The notes under the pieces are model-generated. The model was given only the letters and a program-made list of their open reading frames with translations, searched no databases and was not told the DNA's origin. Both the position numbers and the translations under genes were made by a program. 64,000 bases of DNA from Lachnospiraceae bacterium (GTDB taxonomy: Bacteria > Bacillota > Clostridia > Lachnospirales > Lachnospiraceae), in assembly GCA_024403355.1 (NCBI GenBank), contig JAKSRW010000010.1, positions 17,708 through 81,707 on the forward strand, written 5' to 3'. Shown here in pieces: positions 8,598 through 16,582 of the stretch; the first letter of the stretch is position 1; each line of letters opens with the position of its first letter.

Positions 8598-10517
8598 TTA
8601 AGACTGTTTGGCTTTTTTACGCCTTCTTTTGTTTTCATACATACAGTCGTCCGCAATTTTCTCTATTTCTTTAATATTTTCCATTTCGGATATTTTCGCC
8701 ATGGCATAGCCTACGCTAACCGCAACGGAATATTCCTTCTCTGCCAGGAAAGGCATATTTTTCAGATAATTGTTAAAGTCCGAAGAAATCTTTTCCGCTG
8801 AAAAGCTTTCTTTGTTTTCGTTGAAAACAGCTACCGAAAATTCATCGCCGCCAAATCTTGCACTGATACAGGGCTTCTCAAAGTAATCCTCTATGGCCAT
8901 TGCCACTGCCTTAATTGCATTGTCCCCTTCGAGATGACCGTAATTATCGTTTATTATCTTCATTCCGTCCATATCAATGGAAATCAGATGCAGATAGCCG
9001 CTTTGCAGCTCAGCCTTCTTAATGTACTCCTCGAGGTCCCTGTAATAACCGTGTCGGTTATAAAGCCCCGTAAGCATATCCCTTATGTAAATTTCGGACA
9101 TACGCTCATACATCTCGCTGAGCTTATCGTTGGCCTGCTTAAGTCTCATATTTCGAAGAATGCTTTCCAGAATATGTGTAAAGCTTTCAACAAACTGGCC
9201 CATCAGCTTCACTTCATTCGAGGAATACGACTTTGCCCTCAAAATCGCATAACCGTAGTCCTTTTCTCCGCAGTAAATCATTCTGAGCATAAAGATATCT
9301 TCATCCGCCGCATTCTCAAATACCCTCTCGTAGGCGGGTATGACATCCTTTACAGAAAAGCTTCCGCATTCATCAAATGTTAGAAAATCCTTATTAAAAT
9401 GAACCCTCATTTTGTCAAAGGCTTCCGAAAAATCCGTCAGCTCCTCAATATTTTCCCTAAGGCAGTAAAGATGTGAGTAATCCTTAAAATAGCTCAGGGT
9501 TCCGTCCATATAACCGAGACTGTCCCAAAGTGAACAGCTGTCAATCATATCGAACTGCATAGCCGCCACCATATGATGCAGCCATGTGTTCTGGCGATTA
9601 TTATCCAGAAGCCTTGCAATTTCCACTCTGTCCTGAATCGTATTCTGATTGCTGCAGCCACAGCTTTCCTTAGGATAGAAACGAAGAGGTATGAGATACT
9701 CCGTCTCCTCTGTGCTGCCATTAATAACGTTAAATATAAAATCCGATACCGCATCCATATCCGGCTCACAGGTAGATATAACGGGCATATTGTATTTTCC
9801 GTCATCTATACCGTCAAAGCCCGTAACAAGTATATCCTCGGGAACTCTTATTCCCCTCTGCGACAGAACCCTTGTTGCGGAGATTGCCATTGAATCGTTT
9901 GCACAGCAGATTGCATCCACGGGAAGTCCCGAATCCAGAAATTTATTCACAGCCGCAACAGCCGGAAGCTCCCAGAATTCTCCGTAGCCAATCTGCTCCT
10001 CGCTGTATTCGATTCCGTGTGCAGACATTTCCTGCCTGTACATTTCTATTCTGTCATCTGAATATTTGTTGTTCTTTATTCCCGCAAGCATAAATATATG
10101 CCTGCAGCCGTGATGCTCGATAAGATGCCTTACACTTTCCGCAAAGCCCTGCCTGTAATCGGGCTTTATTGTGACAACACCCCGACTGCCCTCTATGCCG
10201 AATACATCACAGTCGTAAACCAGAACAGGAATATTCCTGCTTTTTCCAAGCCCAATCAGATAATTAATTATCTCTATATCGCCAAGTGACTGAGCATGAA
10301 TAATAATTGCCGCCAGGTCCATGTTCTCGGCAAGTCTGAAGAGACCGACCGTAATTTTGGAGGTTGTTGTATTCTTAATCGTATCATGGGTAGCTGAAAA
10401 TAGTACAAGATTGTACCCCAGCTTCGCTGCCCTCTCATGCAGTGACTTATAAAGGCTGCCCTGTACGCGTGATGATATTTCCGTAGCAAAAACACCGATA
10501 AGCTTTCTTTTACCCAT
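8598..10517 (-). CDS. Sugar-binding-type receptor domain fused to GGDEF diguanylate cyclase
   Basis: A 639-residue cytoplasmic protein. Residues 5-285 are a periplasmic-binding-protein-like domain of the LacI/GalR type (IGVFATEISSRVQGSLYKSL, CANDSMAISATRVLSQRG, DILVTGFDG), but the usual helix-turn-helix is absent and there is no signal peptide. A middle segment of about 170 residues leads into a diguanylate cyclase domain with an intact RFGGDEF motif (GGDEF at 556-560). It probably couples binding of a small ligand, perhaps a sugar or uronate, to cyclic di-GMP synthesis. It sits 22 nt after uxuB. The start has GGAGG 9 nt upstream. Confidence 0.85.
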   Translation of the reverse strand: MGKRKLIGVFATEISSRVQGSLYKSLHERAAKLGYNLVLFSATHDTIKNTTTSKITVGLFRLAENMDLAAIIIHAQSLGDIEIINYLIGLGKSRNIPVLVYDCDVFGIEGSRGVVTIKPDYRQGFAESVRHLIEHHGCRHIFMLAGIKNNKYSDDRIEMYRQEMSAHGIEYSEEQIGYGEFWELPAVAAVNKFLDSGLPVDAICCANDSMAISATRVLSQRGIRVPEDILVTGFDGIDDGKYNMPVISTCEPDMDAVSDFIFNVINGSTEETEYLIPLRFYPKESCGCSNQNTIQDRVEIARLLDNNRQNTWLHHMVAAMQFDMIDSCSLWDSLGYMDGTLSYFKDYSHLYCLRENIEELTDFSEAFDKMRVHFNKDFLTFDECGSFSVKDVIPAYERVFENAADEDIFMLRMIYCGEKDYGYAILRAKSYSSNEVKLMGQFVESFTHILESILRNMRLKQANDKLSEMYERMSEIYIRDMLTGLYNRHGYYRDLEEYIKKAELQSGYLHLISIDMDGMKIINDNYGHLEGDNAIKAVAMAIEDYFEKPCISARFGGDEFSVAVFNENKESFSAEKISSDFNNYLKNMPFLAEKEYSVAVSVGYAMAKISEMENIKEIEKIADDCMYENKRRRKKAKQS

Positions 10518-10539
10518 GGTACAAGACCTCCTTTTTGAA

Positions 10540-12204
10540 TTATTCCGTACAGTATTTTTTCAATGTACTCCTGATTGCTCCGACGCCGGCATTCAGTTCA
10601 TTGAAATATCCTGTAATCTTCTTTCCGAGACCTGCAGCAATGAGATCTGTTCCGAATATTACATCATTTGAAAGAAGTCCGGAAAGCTTATCCTCAGTTA
10701 CGCTGTCTCCGAGCTGAATGCCCTCCAGCATGCCCTGTGCAGTCTCAAGCAAAGGATCTGAAGAAGGTTCAAAAACCTGCCCGTTATCATCTTTCGCAAG
10801 CAGATATCTTAACCAGCCTGCAATAACAAGAGGCATATATTTCAGTTCAAGGACATCGCCCTTTTCAATATGAGCCTTGAAATTCTCACCGTATCTGATA
10901 GGCAGCTTCTGTGAAGTATCGGTTGCGATACGCTGTGGTGCATCAGGCATGAAGGGATTGGGGAAACGCTCCTTCAGGCACTCCTCGAGAAATTTACGGG
11001 GATCGATAATACCGGGGTCTGTAACAACAGGCATTCCCTCTTCAGAGCTCATTTTGCTAATGAGATTTACCAGCTCGGTATCCTTCATTTCCTCCGAAAT
11101 ATATTTATAATCCAGCAGACATCCGAAAATCGCAAGTGCAGTATGTAAAGGATTGAGACAGGTACAAACCTTCATTCTCTCGACCTTATTTACTGTATCA
11201 CGGTCAGTGAAAATGATTCCGCGCGCATTTTCAAGTGCGGGTCTTCCGTTAGGAAAATCATCCTCGATTACAAGGTACTGGGGGCGCTCTGCATTAACAA
11301 AGGCCGCAATGTAGGTACCGTTCGGTGTAACAAAGGGCTTAATATCCTCTATTCCGTCCTCAATAAGCGAAGCCTCAACCTTTGCATCGGGACGGGGTGT
11401 AATCTTGTCAATCATTGACCAGGGATAACTGATTTTGCCGGTAAGATATTCCATATCCTCCGCTGTAATCATTCCCTTTGCAAGCCATTCGCCTGCAATT
11501 TCCTTTACCGCATTTTCTATCTTTTCACCGTTGTGTGAACAGTTATCCATCGAAACCAGGGCAAGCGGTGCACCGCAGGCCTGCTTTCTCCTGAGCAGAA
11601 GGGTAATAATGACCGACATCAGATGGTGATTCGGCACTGAACTTACCTCAGGTGAATTAACGCCAAGGTCCTTGCCAAGCTCTGCCCTCATAGCCATGTC
11701 CGAGTAAATAATATTCGGACCGCAGTTCATGTCCTCCGCAATAACAGGGAAAAGATTACCCTTTGCATCACGTAGTGCATAGCCCTTTTCCGTAATTGTA
11801 AAGGAAACCATCTGAAGTGACGGATTGCAGAATACAGACTCAATTCGCTTGAAATCAAGTGCACAGCTTACGGCCTCACCTACAGAAGCAACCACTTCCT
11901 TCGTGGTAGTTCCGTCAGAATTCAGCGTAACCGAAAGACAAAGATTGTCATGCGGCGCAAACAGTCTGCTTACACTGTCGATTCCACGGCTCTCACAGGC
12001 AGTAATACCTGCATCCATGATCCCTCTTTCAAGAAGGTCCTGTGCCGAACTGCACAGAAAAGCCTTGAAAATATTACCTGTACCAAAGTGAGCCCATACC
12101 GGTGCTTCCTTTGTCTTTGCAACCATGGCAGGGATATCAAATTCCGGAAGCTTATACCCCTTCCATTCTTCCTTTTTGTTAATTCCATCTAATGTAAGTT
12201 TCAT
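10540..12204 (-). CDS. uxuB: Fructuronate reductase (mannitol dehydrogenase family)
   Basis: A 554-residue NAD-dependent polyol/mannonate dehydrogenase that interconverts D-fructuronate and D-mannonate. The Rossmann start VWAHFGTGNIFKAF and the family segment LVSMDNCSHNGEKI are visible. It follows uxuA by 21 nt, which fixes the substrate class fairly well. I choose the ATG at 12204 with an AAAGG site upstream over a TTG two codons earlier. Length agrees with the Firmicutes form, which is somewhat longer than E. coli UxuB. Confidence 0.85.
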   Translation of the reverse strand: MKLTLDGINKKEEWKGYKLPEFDIPAMVAKTKEAPVWAHFGTGNIFKAFLCSSAQDLLERGIMDAGITACESRGIDSVSRLFAPHDNLCLSVTLNSDGTTTKEVVASVGEAVSCALDFKRIESVFCNPSLQMVSFTITEKGYALRDAKGNLFPVIAEDMNCGPNIIYSDMAMRAELGKDLGVNSPEVSSVPNHHLMSVIITLLLRRKQACGAPLALVSMDNCSHNGEKIENAVKEIAGEWLAKGMITAEDMEYLTGKISYPWSMIDKITPRPDAKVEASLIEDGIEDIKPFVTPNGTYIAAFVNAERPQYLVIEDDFPNGRPALENARGIIFTDRDTVNKVERMKVCTCLNPLHTALAIFGCLLDYKYISEEMKDTELVNLISKMSSEEGMPVVTDPGIIDPRKFLEECLKERFPNPFMPDAPQRIATDTSQKLPIRYGENFKAHIEKGDVLELKYMPLVIAGWLRYLLAKDDNGQVFEPSSDPLLETAQGMLEGIQLGDSVTEDKLSGLLSNDVIFGTDLIAAGLGKKITGYFNELNAGVGAIRSTLKKYCTE

Positions 12205-12225
12205 CGTCAACCTTTATCCTATCAA

Positions 12226-13290
12226 TTATTTATCATATCTTTCAAGAGTATCCCAGATTCCAAGCAGATACATGATTCCGAGCGCTCTGTCATATAAGCC
12301 GTAGCCTGGTCTGCACTTCTCACCCCAGATATGACGTCCGTGGTCAGGTCTGATATAGCCCTTAAAGCCATTATCATGATATGCCTTCATAATCTCGAGC
12401 ACACCTGTGTCACCGTCGCAGTCACGGTGTGATGCCTCGGTAAAATCGCCGTTAGGGAAATGCTTTACATTTCTTACGTGAGCGAAGGCAATTCTGTCAC
12501 AATGCTTTCTTACAATATCTGCCACACAGTTTGCGGGATTAGAGCTCATTGAACCTGAACAGAGAGTAAGTGCATTGTAAGGGTCATCCACCATCTTCAG
12601 GAATCTGTCAATAGAAGCCTCATCTACCAGAAGGCGGGGAAGTCCGAAGATATCCCAGGGCGGATCGTCCTGATGAATAGCAAGCTTGATGTCGCATTCG
12701 CGGCAGGTAGGCATAAGCTGCTCAAGGAAATATTTAAGGTTATCCCAAAGCTTCTCCTTGGTTACAGGCTTGTAGGCCTCAAAAAGCTCCTTAAGATGAT
12801 CCATTCTCTCAGGCTCCCAGCCGGGCATTGTGTAGCCCTCGCACTTTTCAAGGATATAGTCAGCCATCTTTACGGGATCATCTATAATCTTGTCCTTCTC
12901 ATAGAAAAGGGCTGTTGAACCGTCGGGAAGCGGATGGAAGAGATCTGTTCTCGTCCAGTCGAATACCGGCATAAAGTTGTAGCATACAACCTTAACTCCG
13001 AATTCCTTAAGATTTCTTAAGGTCTGTTTGTAATTTTCAATATATTTGTCTCTTGTGGGAAGGCCGATTTTGATGTCGTCGTGAACATTTACAGACTCTA
13101 CTACGTCCATATTGAAGCCGTAGGCATGAAGCTGGTCTGCCACAATCTGAATTTCTTCCTTCTCCCAAACCTCTCCGGGCAGCTTGTTATGAAGCGCCCA
13201 TACGATACCTTCTACACCCGGTATCTGGCGAATCTGTGACAGTGAAATGCTGTCATTTCCTTCACCGTACCATCTGAATGTCATCTGCAT
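12226..13290 (-). CDS. uxuA: Mannonate dehydratase
   Basis: A 354-residue TIM-barrel enzyme converting D-mannonate to 2-keto-3-deoxygluconate. Characteristic stretches are MTFRWYGEGNDSISL, LAIHQDDPPWDIFGLPR, LCSGSMSSNP, FAHVRNVKH and IRPDHGRHIWGE, with metal-ligating His/Cys/Asp residues. The frame stays open for 62 codons further upstream, but that part is translated from a tandem intergenic repeat and is not protein-like. The start is therefore ATG 13290 (or 13284), with AAAGGA about 11 nt before it. Confidence 0.92.
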   Translation of the reverse strand: MQMTFRWYGEGNDSISLSQIRQIPGVEGIVWALHNKLPGEVWEKEEIQIVADQLHAYGFNMDVVESVNVHDDIKIGLPTRDKYIENYKQTLRNLKEFGVKVVCYNFMPVFDWTRTDLFHPLPDGSTALFYEKDKIIDDPVKMADYILEKCEGYTMPGWEPERMDHLKELFEAYKPVTKEKLWDNLKYFLEQLMPTCRECDIKLAIHQDDPPWDIFGLPRLLVDEASIDRFLKMVDDPYNALTLCSGSMSSNPANCVADIVRKHCDRIAFAHVRNVKHFPNGDFTEASHRDCDGDTGVLEIMKAYHDNGFKGYIRPDHGRHIWGEKCRPGYGLYDRALGIMYLLGIWDTLERYDK

Positions 13291-13330
13291 AATATTGTTT
13301 GTCCTTTCAAAACATACTAATATAATAATA

Positions 13331-13574
13331 CTTTTGTTCGTGTCTTGTGGCGATTGCGCGCCCCATTCACACCTCCACAAGCCCACTCTCAAAAGCGGTC
13401 GCAAATTCTCCGACCGGCTGTGCATATTATGCACAGCGGACTTTTGTTCGTGTCTTGTGCCTAATATTCGCCCCATTCACACCTCCACAAGCTCACTCTC
13501 AAAAGCGGTCGCAAGTTCTCCGACCGGCTGTGCATATATGCACAGCGGACTTTTGTTCGTGTCTTGTGGCGATT
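13331..13574. repeat. 110-bp tandem direct repeats, two full copies plus a third start
   Basis: Copy 1 (13331-13440) and copy 2 (13441-13549) are nearly identical; a third begins at 13550 and stops after about 25 nt. Each starts with CTTTTGTTCGTGTCTTGTG and ends in a palindrome (GCTGTGCATA / TATGCACAGC). The copies differ mainly in a short segment after the first 19 nt. Their frames carry no recognisable protein, though the open frame from uxuA runs into them. This looks like an intergenic repeat family; copies elsewhere in the genome are likely but cannot be checked here. Confidence 0.85.
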
Positions 13575-13594
13575 AGTCATTTCATGCCTAATCG

Positions 13595-13652
13595 ATCCCC
13601 GAAAGTATCTGCCTTCTAAAGCAAGCTTTGAAGGCAGATACTTTTCGGGGAT
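13595..13652 (-). terminator. Long hairpin downstream of the yhaM-like gene
   Basis: ATCCCCGAAAGTATCTGCCTTC (13595-13616) pairs with 13630-13652 over 22 bp with a single bulge, and the loop can close a further 5 bp (AAAGC/GCTTT). It starts 18 nt after the stop at 13670. No U-tract follows on the minus strand, so it may be a strong blocking or processing hairpin, or the edge of the repeat block, rather than a standard terminator. Confidence 0.6.
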
Positions 13653-13669
13653 AGGCGTGTGAATGGTAA

Positions 13670-14608
13670 TCATGTTTTTCTCATGTTTGATTCGAAGAGT
13701 TTCTGGTAGCCGAGCCAGTCTGCTTTGTCGTCTGCTGTTTCAAGCAGCTCACGCATTGTTTCAAGCTTTGCATCCACGTTATCCGCGAAGTTTAATGCAA
13801 TGGCTTCCGCTATTGCAGGCTTTTTGGGCGAACCGTACTCAAGCTCGCCGTGATGTGCGAGGATACAGTGGCGAAGCTCAGATGCAAGTACCTTCGGGAA
13901 ATCCTCGATTTTTGCAATTCTCTCACCTAACATTTCGTAGCCCATCACAATGTGTCCGAGAAGATTACCGTCATCGGTATAATCATTCTGCGGAAGCTCA
14001 GAGAGCTCACGGATTTTTCCGATATCATGACACATTGCTGCGGCAATCAAAAGGTCCTTATTCAGGAAACGGTACTGCTCCGCGAACTTTACGCACAATG
14101 AGGTTACCGAAAGAGTATGCTCTAAAAGTCCCCCGACAAAGCCATGATGTACGGATTTTGCTGCGGAATGTGTCTTAAATTCCTTTATAAAAGCCTCATC
14201 CTCAAGGAAAAAGCTGTCTATAAGCTTCTTAATATGAGGCTCTGTAATCATCGCCGCATAGCTCATCAGCTTTTTATACATTTCCTCGATATTGAAACGG
14301 GTATAGGGCAGATAATCCGACGGGTCATACTCTCCCTCACGGCACTTTCTGATACGTCTGCACTTAAGCTGAAGAGTTCCCTGAAATACAGTTACCTCAC
14401 CTTCAACATAGATATAATCAAGTGCCTGAAATTCCTCGATTCCGCCACTGGTTATATCCCATACCTTTGCATCCAAAACACCGGTTTTATCCTGAAGAAG
14501 GATAGACATATAAGTCTTGCCGGTCTTGGCTACGAGATTCTGCACCTGCTTACACAGGTACACGTCGCGGGTAATGTCACCCTCGCGAAGCTCACCAATA
14601 TACTTCAT
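13670..14608 (-). CDS. YhaM-like 3'-5' exoribonuclease (OB fold plus HD domain)
   Basis: A 312-residue protein with an N-terminal OB-fold nucleic-acid-binding domain (residues 1-95, including SILLQDKTGVLDAKVWD) and an HD phosphohydrolase domain. The metal ligands are visible in HHGFVGGLLEHT, CHDIGKI, LLGHIVMG and NFADNVDAKLE. Bacillus YhaM of the same layout degrades RNA and single-stranded DNA from the 3' end. The ATG at 14608 has AAAGG 9 nt upstream; a GTG at 14635 lies before that site and is rejected. It is the last gene of the run starting near 24 kb. Confidence 0.85.
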   Translation of the reverse strand: MKYIGELREGDITRDVYLCKQVQNLVAKTGKTYMSILLQDKTGVLDAKVWDITSGGIEEFQALDYIYVEGEVTVFQGTLQLKCRRIRKCREGEYDPSDYLPYTRFNIEEMYKKLMSYAAMITEPHIKKLIDSFFLEDEAFIKEFKTHSAAKSVHHGFVGGLLEHTLSVTSLCVKFAEQYRFLNKDLLIAAAMCHDIGKIRELSELPQNDYTDDGNLLGHIVMGYEMLGERIAKIEDFPKVLASELRHCILAHHGELEYGSPKKPAIAEAIALNFADNVDAKLETMRELLETADDKADWLGYQKLFESNMRKT

Positions 14609-14650
14609 AAGCTTATGCCTTTCTAATAGTTTCACTCTTATTTATAGTCC

Positions 14651-14675
14651 GAACCCACCGCAATTCCGGTGGTTC
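14651..14675 (-). other. Hairpin between HtrA-like and YhaM-like genes
   Basis: GAACCCACCG and CGGTGGTTC pair (one bulged C) around a 6-nt loop. There is no U-tract on the minus strand, so it is probably an mRNA structure within the operon. Confidence 0.4.
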
Positions 14676-14696
14676 AGCCATTTTATCAATCTTTTT

Positions 14697-16574
14697 TTAC
14701 TCCGGAATTACACTGATTACAAGCTCAGGATTAGCCATCTGGCTGCTTCTGAAAATCTTAACATCAATCGCCTCACTGGCTTCAGTATCCATAAGAATTG
14801 AAGAAAATTCCTTCACACTGCCAATGCTTATGTTATTAACCTCAACAATGATATCTCCCTTATGGATGTCCGCAGCTGCTGCAGGCGATGAAACACTTAC
14901 CTCATCAACGTAGATACCATGCTCAAGCTTGAGGTCCTTTAAGGCGCTCTCGGGCACATCCTCTGCCATTATTCCGAAATAAGGCATATGCTGTTCATTG
15001 CAAAGTCTCTGTGCCACAAGCAGCAGACTCTCAACACTGATTTCCGTACTTGTACCCGACGCAGCATTTCTCGAAATGATACCTATCAGCTCGCCGTCAA
15101 GATTCAGAACCACACCCTCGCTTGAAGGACTGTTTGTAATATCCGTGGTAAAAAGACTGCATACACCGTCTGTAACATATCTTACCTTACCGCAGCCCGT
15201 AATATAACCATACTCAACAGAACCGATGCTTCCGTTGGGACTTCCTATTGCAATAATGGGCATACCTGCGTAAATATTAGCCGTATTACCGAAAACTACA
15301 GGCTTAACCGCCTCAAGCTCCTCTTCGGCAATTGCCTTAAGGGGTACCGCGATAACCGCCATATTATAGCCGGCATCGGTTGCCAGCATCGTGCCCTCAT
15401 ATTTTGAACCGGTAGCTAAAGTAACCTCAATACGGTCCGAATTTTTAACCTTGTCATAGTAAGTGACAATAAGTAATTCAACACCGTTATCCGCTACGAT
15501 TCCGCCCACGGTTTCACTGGTATTTTCAACATTTTCACCCATCCAGTTTACGATGCTGGTGGCAGACTTAATTGTTACAATACCTTTTCCTGCCTCGTCA
15601 GCAACCTTATGAAGTTCGTCCATAAGCTTCCTGTAGCTTTCAAGCGAAAATTCGGGCATAACTGCAGAGCTTTCCGTTTTTTCTTCACTGCCGTTTTCAT
15701 CATTCCCTGAAACGGGATTGTTTTCATCGTCGGGATTAGTTTTTCCGTCTTCTGCTGAATCGGAAGAATCTGTACCTTCAGTATTTATTGTATCAGCTTC
15801 GCCGTCGTTCTTTTCATCGGCATCAGAGTCCCCGTTAGCGGTATCTCCCGTTGTTTCCAAGCTTCCGTCCGGCTTTGTTTCATCCCTGCCGTCATTACCG
15901 ATGTCAATTGGATTCCCCGAAGCATCAGAGCCGTTACCGTCTGTCTTTTCCTCATTCCCTGAAAGGCTTACCGAGGTTGTGGGAACAGGCTCTTTGTCGT
16001 TAGGTGCAGAGGTAATCACCACAACAGGATGCTTGTCACCCGTCTGCTCGCTATCATCAGTCTTCTCCTGACCGTCCGCCTTGTCCGCTGCAATTTCATG
16101 CTGATTTTTGTCAGCTGCTTCTGTAGGCTTTGGCGATGCCGAAGCAACATCTCCCGGCTTATCTGAAGCTTCCGTCTGACCGGGACCCGGCTTAGAAGGA
16201 TTAGTGTCAGGCTTATCGGTCTTATTGCCGTCAAAGGAAACAGGCTGCTTCTCATTATCTGCGACCTTTGTGGGTGCAGGAGCCGCAGTAACACTGCCTG
16301 CAGGCTGAAGCGTTACCTCGCTGCGCTTTGCAGGTGTTCCTTCACCTTCGGTCTCTGTGCTGTTCTGATTGATAATCCTGTTCACCTGCGAAGGAGTTAT
16401 TCCAAAAAACAAGCGAACCGTCAGTCCGAACACCACGCCCGCAACAATAGCCAGCACCACTACCTCCAGCAGCTTCTTCAGCTTCTTTTTGTACTTCGGC
16501 TTGATGCTTTCCTGTACCACAGGCTCAGCTTCACTATCATTCAATTTCTCGTTTTCCTGTCCGTCAATACCCAT
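14697..16574 (-). CDS. HtrA/DegP-like membrane protein, apparently catalytically degenerate
   Basis: A 625-residue protein: cytoplasmic N-terminus, one transmembrane helix near residues 35-57 (LLEVVVLAIVAGVVFGL), a long Thr/Asp/Glu/Ser-rich linker to about 300, a trypsin-fold domain and a C-terminal PDZ domain (HGIYVDEVSVSSPAAAADI). Aligned by eye to HtrA, the catalytic His position reads YYD (residues 372-374), the Asp position is Asn404 (NMAVI), and the GNSGG site reads SSEGV with a serine at 485. Two of the three triad residues appear lost, suggesting a scaffold or sensor. The gene lies 8 nt after the histidine kinase gene, so a partnership is plausible. Confidence 0.82.
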   Translation of the reverse strand: MGIDGQENEKLNDSEAEPVVQESIKPKYKKKLKKLLEVVVLAIVAGVVFGLTVRLFFGITPSQVNRIINQNSTETEGEGTPAKRSEVTLQPAGSVTAAPAPTKVADNEKQPVSFDGNKTDKPDTNPSKPGPGQTEASDKPGDVASASPKPTEAADKNQHEIAADKADGQEKTDDSEQTGDKHPVVVITSAPNDKEPVPTTSVSLSGNEEKTDGNGSDASGNPIDIGNDGRDETKPDGSLETTGDTANGDSDADEKNDGEADTINTEGTDSSDSAEDGKTNPDDENNPVSGNDENGSEEKTESSAVMPEFSLESYRKLMDELHKVADEAGKGIVTIKSATSIVNWMGENVENTSETVGGIVADNGVELLIVTYYDKVKNSDRIEVTLATGSKYEGTMLATDAGYNMAVIAVPLKAIAEEELEAVKPVVFGNTANIYAGMPIIAIGSPNGSIGSVEYGYITGCGKVRYVTDGVCSLFTTDITNSPSSEGVVLNLDGELIGIISRNAASGTSTEISVESLLLVAQRLCNEQHMPYFGIMAEDVPESALKDLKLEHGIYVDEVSVSSPAAAADIHKGDIIVEVNNISIGSVKEFSSILMDTEASEAIDVKIFRSSQMANPELVISVIPE

Positions 16575-16582
16575 AATCTACC

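Noticed and set aside
13291..13476. 62-residue N-terminal extension of the mannonate dehydratase
   Set aside because: It is translated from the tandem intergenic repeat, has no homology-like features, and a normal start with AAAGGA exists at 13290.
13331..13574. CRISPR array
   Set aside because: Units are 110 bp and almost identical throughout, with only two copies, so there is no repeat-spacer pattern.
15718..16071. 117-codon plus-strand Ser-rich frame
   Set aside because: It is the complement of the Asp/Ser/Thr linker of the HtrA-like protein.
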